Assembly: GCF_036549475.1 (NCBI RefSeq)
Contig: NZ_JAZHLI010000019.1
Span: 1 to 64,000 of the forward strand
DNA length: 64,000 nt
Direction: 5' to 3'
From: Aurantimonas sp036549475
GTDB lineage: Bacteria; Pseudomonadota; Alphaproteobacteria; Rhizobiales; Rhizobiaceae
Each line of letters starts with the position of its first letter. Positions within the stretch are counted from its first letter, which is position 1. The notes below the pieces were generated by a model that was given only the letters and a program-made list of their open reading frames with translations, made no database searches and had not been told where the DNA came from. Of this stretch, positions 1 to 6,907 are shown piece by piece. A program made the translations under genes and the position numbers.

Positions 1-504
1 GAGCTGACGATGATGCGCTGGGGCATGCCGTCACCGCAGTTCGTGCTGAAGGGCCGCAACGTCGACAGCGGCGTCACCAATGTCCGCAACGTGAAGTCGC
101 CGCACTGGCGCCGCTGGCTCGGCCCGGCGAACCGCTGCCTGGTGCCCTTCACAAGCTTCTCGGAATACGAGACGACGGCCGAGGGCAAGAAGGTGCCGGT
201 GTGGTTTGCCGCGGACGAGAGCCGACCGCTGATGGCATTTGCCGGGATCTGGACGAACTGGACCAGCGTGCGGAAGACGAAGGAAGGCGAGGTCACTGCC
301 GACATTTACGGCTTCCTGACGACCGAGCCCAACGCCGTCGTCGCGCCGATTCATCCGAAGGCGATGCCGGTCATCCTCACCGAGCCGGAGGAGATGGACA
401 CATGGATGCGCGCGGAGTGGTCGGAGGCTTCGGCGCTGCAGCGGCCACTGGCGGACGACGCGCTGCAGATCGTTGCGCGCGGGGAGCGAAGGGACGGGGA
501 TTAA
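1..504 (+). CDS. SRAP-family (YedK/HMCES) protein, 5' end cut by the window
   Basis: SOS-response-associated (SRAP) protein; the family senses abasic sites in single-stranded DNA and forms a DNA-protein crosslink through its N-terminal Cys2. The frame is open from base 1, so the start and Cys2 lie outside the window. Visible family marks are the MRWG segment, NVRN followed by a W, the CLVPFTSFSEYE strand with the active-site Glu region, FAGIW, and IHPKAMPVIL, which holds the conserved His. About 167 residues are present against 200-230 for the whole protein. The TAA stop at 502-504 shares the bases TTAA with the stop of the convergent gene on the minus strand. Family assignment is firm; the cellular role is known only from homologues. 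Confidence 0.9.
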   Translation, partial: ELTMMRWGMPSPQFVLKGRNVDSGVTNVRNVKSPHWRRWLGPANRCLVPFTSFSEYETTAEGKKVPVWFAADESRPLMAFAGIWTNWTSVRKTKEGEVTADIYGFLTTEPNAVVAPIHPKAMPVILTEPEEMDTWMRAEWSEASALQRPLADDALQIVARGERRDGD

Positions 505-788
505 CTGGGTTCGCGGGAGATATTACTCTTCTTTTTGCTTGCGTCCGTAGAGGACGCGCGGAGGGTCTGCCGCTTGAGTTCTCGGACCACACGCTTCCAA
601 TGGCCCTCGCCGGGGCTGTCGCGGATCCGTATGCAAAGCTGCCTGATTCCCTCGGCCATCTCCAACGCATCATGCGCACTATGCCTTTCGAGAAGTCGGT
701 CGACAGAGTCCTGCACGGTGACAGGCGGAGGCGTTCCCTTCAGAAGGGCGATTGCATGCCAAACAGCTCTTTCAATGCGTCTGATCAC
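501..788 (-). CDS. Unknown 95-residue protein coupled to a second acyl carrier protein
   Basis: I do not recognise this protein. It is a small, charged, probably helical protein with no signal peptide or membrane segment. The C-terminus is rich in Lys, Ser and Arg. It starts at a GTG (788-786) whose last two bases belong to the TGA of the acyl carrier protein gene in front of it (GTGA overlap), so translation is probably coupled to that gene. This makes a role with the ACP likely, but that is inference from position only. Its stop overlaps the convergent SRAP gene by four bases. Confidence 0.6.
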   Translation of the reverse strand: MIRRIERAVWHAIALLKGTPPPVTVQDSVDRLLERHSAHDALEMAEGIRQLCIRIRDSPGEGHWKRVVRELKRQTLRASSTDASKKKSNISREPS

Positions 789-1057
789 GAATTTCCCTCC
801 GCTCCGGGCACTTTGCTCTCTCCCTTCTGCAATCGTTCCAGAAGCTGCACCGCATCACTGATGGTGGCAATGCCTTCCGCGACATCATCCGCGATCTCGA
901 TTCCAAACTCTTCCTCGAACAACATGGTCAGTTCGATCATCTCAAGGCTGTCAGCACCGAGGTCGTTGACGATTTCCGCGTTATCGGCAATCGCATTCCG
1001 ATCCAAATTCAAGTGCTCGGCCACGATGGCTTTCGCTCGTTCAGCGGTGTCACTCAT
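785..1057 (-). CDS. Acyl carrier protein, second copy (paralogue of acpP)
   Basis: Acyl carrier protein of 90 residues with the phosphopantetheine site GADSLEMIEL; the serine is residue 37, as in the housekeeping AcpP encoded at 24802. The N-terminus MSDTAERAK matches AcpP closely, while the second half (TMLFEEEFGIEIADD, then a longer tail ending GAEGNS) differs, so this is an old duplicate rather than a recent copy. I chose the ATG at 1057, which has a GGGA just upstream; an in-frame TTG at 1069 would add four residues. It is not the long AcpXL used for very-long-chain lipid A acyl groups. It is followed by a translationally coupled unknown gene and has no synthase or ligase next to it, so the acyl substrate is unknown. 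Confidence 0.85.
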   Translation of the reverse strand: MSDTAERAKAIVAEHLNLDRNAIADNAEIVNDLGADSLEMIELTMLFEEEFGIEIADDVAEGIATISDAVQLLERLQKGESKVPGAEGNS

Positions 1058-1150
1058 TTCGGTTCCCAAGGTTGCCTGGAAAATTCGTAGAGGCGGTAAC
1101 GTACGGAATTTGGGCCTGCCGCAGCCGCCATTCTAGAATCGGCGATTAGT

Positions 1151-1312
1151 TCAGCGCCCCGGCACCTTCGCCTGCACCCGACCGCTGACGTTCCGGCTGC
1201 CGCAACCGGCGCACTTGATCGGCGGCCGCCAGCGGAGGAATACCTGATCTCGGCCCCAGCGCCGGATCGCCTCGGCCCAATCGAAACCAAGCCTCCGATC
1301 GCAGTCGTCACA
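1151..1312 (-). pseudogene. Remnant of a small double zinc-ribbon protein
   Basis: This minus-strand frame of 53 codons has no start codon: it opens directly after a TAA at 1315-1313. It reads CDDC, then GFDWAEAIRRWG, then IKCAGCGSRNV, and stops with TGA at 1153-1151. Two CxxC pairs about 30 residues apart form a zinc-ribbon pattern seen in short hypothetical proteins common in Hyphomicrobiales. The N-terminal part is missing or out of frame, so I call it a gene remnant. It lies directly behind the nuclease remnant and overlaps its end by a few bases. Confidence 0.5.
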
Positions 1313-1470
1313 TTACCATGACGGACGCTATGCCGCGCTGCCAGCCGGTGTCGCCGTCGACGATGCAGGTTCAGCTTGTGCTCCGCCCGGTCGCCGCCGG
1401 AGCAAACCGGGATCGTGCCGGCCAGGGCAAGGGTTGCAAGAATGGCGGCTGCGATTGCGAGGCGGATCAT
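1308..1470 (-). pseudogene. Frameshifted, truncated thermonuclease-like (SNase) gene
   Basis: From the ATG at 1470 the minus strand encodes a signal peptide (MIRLAIAAAILATLALAG) and the stretch CSGGDRAEHKLN that typically precedes the catalytic core of small secreted SNase-type nucleases. The next frame then gives CIVDGDTGWQRGIA, the start of the nuclease core with its conserved DGDT. Removing one C from AACCTGC restores a continuous frame, so there is a single-base insertion. Even after correction the protein stops shortly afterwards (TGA 1310-1308), losing most of the fold. Neither frame can give a working enzyme. It lies in a stretch of decayed accessory genes. Confidence 0.6.
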
Positions 1471-1610
1471 CGAAGACGTCTGGATGGATGCGGGGACGAG
1501 TGCAAGGCAGACAGATCCTACTCGGCCGGGAAACACTCTAGCGAGGGAACGTCCCTGGCTTGGTTTGTGTTGGAGCATTGTTTTCGCGGATGATCATCAG
1601 GAGGATTCCC

Positions 1611-2006
1611 ATGGACAAGCGAACCGCCGCACTCGCGTCGGCGCTGATTATTTTCGGCATCGGGCCGACCGTGGCACAGGACTTTGACCGCCGAGGTCGA
1701 TCATCAGGCCCACCTGACGTAGTCCGAGATGCTCAGCGAGAGGGAAGTGCAAAGTTATGCTCAGCTGTCGGCAACCAGTGGCGCGATACGATCCAAGCAC
1801 CCTTCGCTTGGCGGCCCCGCGACTGCAGTGAGTTCGCGAGAACTATGAAGGCAGCAGAATTCCAGATTGGGTGCGCATTCAACTCCAGCAGAGTTCCTTT
1901 TGCGTGGGGAAGACCTCGCGAGTTGGGCGGAGAAAATGTCGGCCGAAACTTGTTTCCAGAGCCGAACTGTGGATGGAGCCGTGGACCGCAAGAGAGGTAT
2001 CGATAA
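1611..2006 (+). CDS. Small secreted protein of unknown function, four cysteines
   Basis: This gene encodes 131 residues. The start at 1611 is supported by a strong AGGAGG ribosome-binding site eight bases upstream. The first 22 residues form a signal peptide (Lys/Arg, then a hydrophobic stretch ending TVA before QDF). The mature part has four cysteines (C50, C72, C88, C120), consistent with two disulfides in the periplasm, and ends near a PEPNCGW segment of the kind seen in small secreted Hyphomicrobiales proteins. I cannot assign a function. It stands alone, next to the decayed nuclease region. Confidence 0.65.
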   Translation: MDKRTAALASALIIFGIGPTVAQDFDRRGRSSGPPDVVRDAQREGSAKLCSAVGNQWRDTIQAPFAWRPRDCSEFARTMKAAEFQIGCAFNSSRVPFAWGRPRELGGENVGRNLFPEPNCGWSRGPQERYR

Positions 2007-2094
2007 CAAGTAATACCAGCGTGCGATGGCAGCAATTGCAGGCCCAACCGAACACGGTCTCTCGCTATTTGAAGCAGTAAGGGTCGCCCGGGGC

Positions 2095-2823
2095 TCAATT
2101 AGCGTTCATCGTTCGCTCAATCGCTACGGGATCGCGCAGCGTAAGTGCCAATGTGCCCGTAAACAGAAGGAACGCTGCCGCGTAGAACAACTCCCTCGTT
2201 TCCGCGGCTAAATCCTTGATCTGGCCTTCAGTGAAAAATGCGAGCAACAGAGTGACTGTGATCGGAGGCCAGACCGTGGAAACGATCAATCTCCCGGGAA
2301 AAGGCATCCTCAGATACGTTAGAAGCGATCCGAAAATCGGAACCTGCGCTGCGAACGGAAGGATGAGGAAGAAGAAGCCGAACCCGATCTGAAACAAGTT
2401 CTGGGCACTCAGTAGCGCTCCCAATGCCGGGCTCGAGACTTCCTCACCGAGGAACTTTCCTCCGTGAAACCCTTCGAGGTTATGAAAGTTGAACTCGCCC
2501 TGGACGTTCCGCGCCTCGATTGATGAAGGTGTTGCGAACCCGAATTCGTGCTGCAGCCAGCTTGTTTCCTCGCCGAAGCACACAATGGACAACAATATCC
2601 AGAAGCCTGCATGAAGCCGCATCATGCCGGCTGATCTGGCGAACGCCACCGAAGCGAGCACGGCTGTCCCGACGTAGAAAAGTGCCGTGGACCGTTCGAT
2701 TAGACCGATCTCGCCCATCGCCCACGATGCCATCTCCGGCGTGGCAAATGGGATCAGCAAGCTCAACAAGGCGATGAGCAGAGAGACGTAAACAGGCCAA
2801 AGCCTATAGAAATCGACGCACAT
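2095..2823 (-). CDS. Multi-pass membrane protein of unknown function with GEE...HNLEGFHG motif
   Basis: This 242-residue protein has about six hydrophobic segments. Between the third and fourth it carries FGEETSWLQHEFG, then a TPSSI element and GEFNFHNLEGFHG. The combination of an acidic GEE..W motif, a TP element and an N-x-HN element resembles a widespread uncharacterised family of inner-membrane proteins. The conserved Glu and His residues could bind a metal or form an active site, but that is inference. Nothing around it suggests a pathway; it sits in the accessory stretch at the left end. Confidence 0.7.
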   Translation of the reverse strand: MCVDFYRLWPVYVSLLIALLSLLIPFATPEMASWAMGEIGLIERSTALFYVGTAVLASVAFARSAGMMRLHAGFWILLSIVCFGEETSWLQHEFGFATPSSIEARNVQGEFNFHNLEGFHGGKFLGEEVSSPALGALLSAQNLFQIGFGFFFLILPFAAQVPIFGSLLTYLRMPFPGRLIVSTVWPPITVTLLLAFFTEGQIKDLAAETRELFYAAAFLLFTGTLALTLRDPVAIERTMNAN

Positions 2824-2972
2824 CCAAGCATGAGAGCATACGCCGCAGCCGTCGTCGAGACTGCGGCCGCGCGGATACGCGCTAAGCCGCGGCCCTCACC
2901 TCGAGAGCTGCCTCCAGACGGGTGTATGCTGCCGCACGACCGTGCTCAAGCCCACTCCCTGTTCAAGGCGTT

Positions 2973-3185
2973 TCATGCGTCCGCCACGTCACCATAGCCG
3001 ATGGCGCGGAGCAATTCGTCGATGACCTGGGCGCTGTCGGATCGCGCGACGGCCGGGTCTGATTCGTTGGCTATCCCCCGGAGCTCGGCGATCGCCTTCT
3101 CCCGTGTGTCGGCGTGCTCCAGCGCGAACCGGGCGGACGGGTCATTGTGCGGCTGGACGGCATCGTCGGACCATGGGCTGGGCAC
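2973..3185 (-). CDS. Small hypothetical protein (70 residues)
   Basis: A short soluble protein starting at a GTG (3185) with only a weak ribosome-binding site. The C-terminal half looks like a genuine helical protein (EKAIAELRGIA, then VIDELLRAIGYGDVADA); the LLRxIGYGDV ending resembles small hypothetical proteins common in Hyphomicrobiales. No function can be given. It lies just left of a tRNA-Ser fragment. The start is uncertain and part of the N-terminus may not be translated. Confidence 0.5.
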   Translation of the reverse strand: MPSPWSDDAVQPHNDPSARFALEHADTREKAIAELRGIANESDPAVARSDSAQVIDELLRAIGYGDVADA

Positions 3186-3301
3186 GGTTTCGTTTCCCGT
3201 TGTCGCAAGAAATCCGCAAAGTGCAGACTGCGAGGAATTCGGGAATCAATGTAACGTTCTGTTCTAAAAAGGGAAATCGGGACGTGCCGGGCTCGTATGG
3301 C

Positions 3302-3345
3302 TTCCCTTAGCAGGGGAGCGCCTTCGACCACTCGGCCACCTCTCC
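3302..3345 (-). tRNA. 5' half of a tRNA-Ser(GCU) gene (truncated)
   Basis: Reading down from 3345 on the minus strand, the sequence has the 5' acceptor strand GGAGAGG, the serine-type D arm GCCGAGTGGTCGAAGGC, and the anticodon arm CTCCC-CTGCTAA-GGGA with anticodon GCT. After that the similarity stops: no long variable arm, no GTTCGAA T-loop and no matching 3' acceptor CCTCTCC occurs within the next 100 bases. It therefore cannot be a working tRNA and is the 5' half only. An intact tRNA-Ser(GCU) must exist elsewhere in the genome. A break inside the anticodon arm is typical of integrase attachment sites. Confidence 0.7.
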
Positions 3346-3598
3346 AGTTGCGCGGATTACCTGTCGCGGGACGCGCATGCAAGGGCGTGGAGGAGAAAAC
3401 TCGTCGCGGAGCTCGTTACTGGCCGGATTGCTCTGCGGGGCTGCGGTGATCGTCTGCGGCGGCCGGTCCGTCCGTGCGGGCGTGGCCCCGGTTCCGCCGG
3501 CGCTCGCTTGTGGCCCGGACGGGGCTTCGCTAAAGATCACAGGGAGTTGTCCTTCGGGGACGGCAGCCGCGCATTCGGGCGGCGGCGATGGTGTGATC
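3346..3598. other. Intergenic stretch before the LysM gene
   Basis: An open plus-strand frame extends the LysM gene upstream to 3377, but its N-terminal residues look like random GC-rich translation and come before a perfect membrane anchor that starts at 3599, so I treat this stretch as non-coding leader. I see no clear promoter, terminator or structured RNA here apart from the tRNA fragment at its left edge. Confidence 0.4.
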
Positions 3599-6500
3599 AT
3601 GCAGAAAAAAGCTCTTGGAATTGTCCTGGTCTGTCTCGTCCTTCTGGTGGCGATCGTCGCCGGCTATTGGGACATGCTGAGCAGCGAGAAGCTGCGGATC
3701 TCCCAGCGCAGCGATCCCGGACGGGTGGAGGAGGCGGCCACCGGACCGGACGAGGGGCCTGCCGCAGGTGACGAGGTCCCGGGCACCATCGATCCGGGCG
3801 TAGCGTCCGATCTGGCGTCCGATCCCGCGAAGACAGAGGCGGCTGGCGGCGGAATTGCCGCCGCCCCGGCGCCCGATGCCGCGATGAGCACCGACACGGC
3901 GGACGCGCCCGAGAGCCAGGACACTTCCGCTCAGGCGCCCGGCTCAGGTGACGTTGGCGATGCGGCTACGACGGATGCGGCCGCGGGCGGGATTGCCCCG
4001 ACGCCTGATGCGGTGGCGGATATCGGCACGACGGATGTGGCCGCGGGGGAGGAAACGGCCGCTCCGGGAACCGCCGGGGGGGATACGACAACTGAGGCGG
4101 ATGATAGCGCCGACCGGCCCGGCGGGGCAGCGACCGGAGATGCGTCGGGCGCGCCCGAGACGGCGTCAGCCCCAAAGGCTGATGCCCCGCGTTCCGCCGG
4201 CGAAGAGGAGGCCGAGGTTGCTCCTTCGCGGATGGACGAAGCGCCGGCGGCTGGCGTCGCGCCGGCATCGGATGCGGCGTCATCCGAAGAGCCGGTTGCA
4301 GAGCCCGAGACGGCGGACGCGGCGACCCGAACGGACACTGGCGCCGCGGACACTGCTGCGGGGATCGAGAACCGCAAGCGGGTGACGGCTGCGGATGAAC
4401 ACGGCTCCCTGAATGGCGAAGAGCCCGCCATGGACAGGGCATCGGATGGAACGTCCGGCGGCGAAAACCCGGCCGGCGAAGCGAACAGCATGGCAGCCGC
4501 ACAGGTCGACGGCGGCGCGGAGACCGAGACGGCGGACGCGGGGACCGGAACGGAGACTGGCGCAGCCGGCAATGCTGCAGAGACCGAGAATCGCAACCGG
4601 GTGGTGGCCGCCGATGAACGCGATGCCGCGAATGGTGGGGAGTCGGACACCGCCTCGAGCAGGGCCTCGGCCGGAACGGCTGGCGCCGAAGGCCCGGCCG
4701 GCGAAGCGCACAGCATGGCGGCCGCACAGGACAACGGCGGCGCAGGGTTGGAAACAGCGGGCGCGGCGGTCGGCACGGACACGGTCCCTGCAGACACTGC
4801 CGCCGAGCCGGAGAATCGCAATCGGGTGACAGCGGCGGATGGACGCGGTTCCAGGGGTGGCGACGAGCCGGGCGCCGTCTCGGGCAGGACCGATGCGACG
4901 AACGCCGGCGATGACGCTGGCGCAGAGGTCGACACCGCGAGGGGCAATGATCCACGGGCGCCGGAGGAGGGGGAAGCGGACGACGGCGGCGCCCCGGCGT
5001 TGGCGGCGGAGGCGCCGCGTTTCGACCTGCTGCGGGTCGAGCCCGACGGCTCCACGGTCATCGCCGGCCGGGCGCCGGCAGACAGCCGCATCGCACTGAT
5101 GTCAGGGACCACGATCCTCGGCAACGACATGGCCGGCATCGGCGGCGATTTCGTCGTGGTTCTCGACGCGCCCCTGCCGCCCGGCGACCACACGATCACG
5201 ATCAGCGCGACGGCGCCCAACGGCGCCACGACCCGGTCGCAGGAAACCGCCATCATAAGCGTCCCGCCGCGCGATCGTCCGGGCGAGCTGCTGGCGATGG
5301 TGGAGGCGCCCAATGCGCCGACGCGGCTGATCGAGATGCCGGCGGCCGAAGACGCGGCGCCCCCTCCTGGCGACGGCACGTCGCAGACGGTCATGCCGAC
5401 TACAGGCGAGGCGTCGCCAGGCGCGTCAGCCGAACCGGCCGGCTCTGCCGAGACGTCCGCGGCAGGAAGCGATGCCGGCCCGCGCCTCCCCGCAGAATCC
5501 CCATCCGGTCCCGCCGAAACCGGGTCGGAGCCTGCGCCCTTGGCGGTCTCGGTGCCCCGCGAGGGCGCGGTCGACGCGGCGGGCGAAACCGCGCCGTCTG
5601 CCGGGCAGAGCATGTCCGGGGAGGGCACCCGCTCGGACGCGGCCGTGATGCTGCCCCAGGACGAGGTCGGCGAACCGGCCTCTGTGCAGCCGTCCACGGT
5701 GCCGCTGCTGCGGGTCGAGGCGGTCGAGGTGGAGGGCTCCACGGTCTATATCGCCGGCGCCGCCGAGAGCGGTGCGCGGGTGCGGGTCTATGTCGACAAC
5801 GTGTTCCTGGCCGAGGATCGGGCGGACTTCGGCGATCGCTTTCTCGTCACCGGTGACACCGGCATGGCGGTCGGCGAGCATCTGGTGCGGGCCGACCAGC
5901 TGTCCTCCGACGGGAACGTGGTGGCGCGCGCGGAAGTGCCGTTCACCCGCCCCGAGGGCCCGTCGGCCTCAGCCGTCGCGCCGGCCTCCGATGATGGCGG
6001 CGGCGAGCGCGACGTCGCGGCTGCTTTGGACTTGGACGAGACGGCTGCAGGCCCCGCAGCGGCTGGCGCCGGCGCCGAATCTGGACCGGCCAACACCGCG
6101 ACGCAGAGCAGGGCCGACAGCGCCACTGCGGCCCCGGACCGCGGACCCCGGGTAACGTCGGCGGATCCGTCGTCCGATTTGGCGAGGTCCGAGCCCGGAA
6201 CGGGCGTCGGGGTCGAGGATCTGCAATCCACGCCGGACGATGCACCAGTTTTGACGAAGCAGCCGGGTCCGAAGGAGACCGCGTCGGCAGATCGCGGCGC
6301 GCAGGGCGAGGCGGGCGCGGATGACACGGGCGTCTCCCCCGGGAGTGTCGCCGCCGACACGGCGCCGTCGGTCGAAACGCCTTCGACACCGGATGGGGTC
6401 GCGTCGGCAGACGCACCGCCGGAGACGCCGGAGGCGCACGACACGGCGGGTGACCGCGAAGCGTTCGACGTGCCGGCTGAAAGCAACGCGGATTCACAGG

Positions 6501-6760
6501 TGCCGATCACCCGGCAGCCGGCCCTGGCGACTGCCGACGGGCGGGTGATCATCCGCAAGGGCGATACGCTGTGGGAGATATCGCGCCGGACCTATGGGGC
6601 GGGCCAGCGCTATACGGTGATCTATCTGGCCAATGGTGACCAGATTCGCGATCCGCACCTGATCTATCCCGCGCAGGTGTTCCGCCTGCCCAACACGCCG
6701 GCGGATGCCGACGGGCGCGCGGACGAGGGCGCGGGTACCGCGGCCGACGGCGAGGGCTGA
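3599..6760 (+). CDS. Large membrane-anchored LysM protein with Ig-like domains and low-complexity repeats
   Basis: A predicted envelope protein of 1053 residues. A single transmembrane segment lies at residues 5-22. A very long Ala/Asp/Glu/Thr/Gly-rich region (about 30-470) follows, with three degenerate tandem repeats of 73-75 residues. Two Ig-like beta domains occur near 473-550 (starting RFDLLRVEPDGSTVIAG) and 701-785 (starting LLRVEAVEVEGSTVYIAG), separated by more low-complexity sequence. A C-terminal LysM domain (about 981-1033, KGDTLWEISRRTYG to IYPAQVFRLP) should bind peptidoglycan. I chose the ATG at 3599 because it directly precedes the membrane anchor. Shorter LysM/Ig proteins of this type sit next to an Atm1-like exporter in related bacteria, as here. 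A structural or cell-wall role is inference. Confidence 0.8.
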   Translation: MQKKALGIVLVCLVLLVAIVAGYWDMLSSEKLRISQRSDPGRVEEAATGPDEGPAAGDEVPGTIDPGVASDLASDPAKTEAAGGGIAAAPAPDAAMSTDTADAPESQDTSAQAPGSGDVGDAATTDAAAGGIAPTPDAVADIGTTDVAAGEETAAPGTAGGDTTTEADDSADRPGGAATGDASGAPETASAPKADAPRSAGEEEAEVAPSRMDEAPAAGVAPASDAASSEEPVAEPETADAATRTDTGAADTAAGIENRKRVTAADEHGSLNGEEPAMDRASDGTSGGENPAGEANSMAAAQVDGGAETETADAGTGTETGAAGNAAETENRNRVVAADERDAANGGESDTASSRASAGTAGAEGPAGEAHSMAAAQDNGGAGLETAGAAVGTDTVPADTAAEPENRNRVTAADGRGSRGGDEPGAVSGRTDATNAGDDAGAEVDTARGNDPRAPEEGEADDGGAPALAAEAPRFDLLRVEPDGSTVIAGRAPADSRIALMSGTTILGNDMAGIGGDFVVVLDAPLPPGDHTITISATAPNGATTRSQETAIISVPPRDRPGELLAMVEAPNAPTRLIEMPAAEDAAPPPGDGTSQTVMPTTGEASPGASAEPAGSAETSAAGSDAGPRLPAESPSGPAETGSEPAPLAVSVPREGAVDAAGETAPSAGQSMSGEGTRSDAAVMLPQDEVGEPASVQPSTVPLLRVEAVEVEGSTVYIAGAAESGARVRVYVDNVFLAEDRADFGDRFLVTGDTGMAVGEHLVRADQLSSDGNVVARAEVPFTRPEGPSASAVAPASDDGGGERDVAAALDLDETAAGPAAAGAGAESGPANTATQSRADSATAAPDRGPRVTSADPSSDLARSEPGTGVGVEDLQSTPDDAPVLTKQPGPKETASADRGAQGEAGADDTGVSPGSVAADTAPSVETPSTPDGVASADAPPETPEAHDTAGDREAFDVPAESNADSQVPITRQPALATADGRVIIRKGDTLWEISRRTYGAGQRYTVIYLANGDQIRDPHLIYPAQVFRLPNTPADADGRADEGAGTAADGEG
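4290..4880 (+). repeat. Three degenerate tandem repeats of 219-225 bp inside the LysM gene
   Basis: The element encoding ENRKRV / ENRNRV followed by (T/V)AAD recurs at 4367, 4586 and 4811, spacings of 219 and 225 bases (73 and 75 codons). The segments between contain matching pieces such as PAGEANSMAAAQ / PAGEAHSMAAAQ. Copies have diverged but the frame is kept, so length can change by recombination without breaking the protein. Outer limits are approximate. Confidence 0.7.
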
Positions 6761-6907
6761 GCGCCGTCGGAATGCCTGCCGCGTCGCGACGCAAAGCCGC
6801 CGCATCGTTGTAATCGGGCCGGCCCTGATCTAGACGCGGGCTGACACAGACCAGATTTCGACGGCGCGGCGGAGACCCGGCGCGCCGCTTCGTTGGAAAG
6901 GATCGAC

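Noticed and set aside
3377..3598. N-terminal extension of the LysM protein to 1127 residues
   Set aside because: The extra residues lie before a canonical membrane anchor with its own ATG and look like chance translation.
3307..3600. A minus-strand frame ending in the peptide GEVAEWSKALPC
   Set aside because: This peptide is a well-known translation of the tRNA-Ser 5' region, not a protein.
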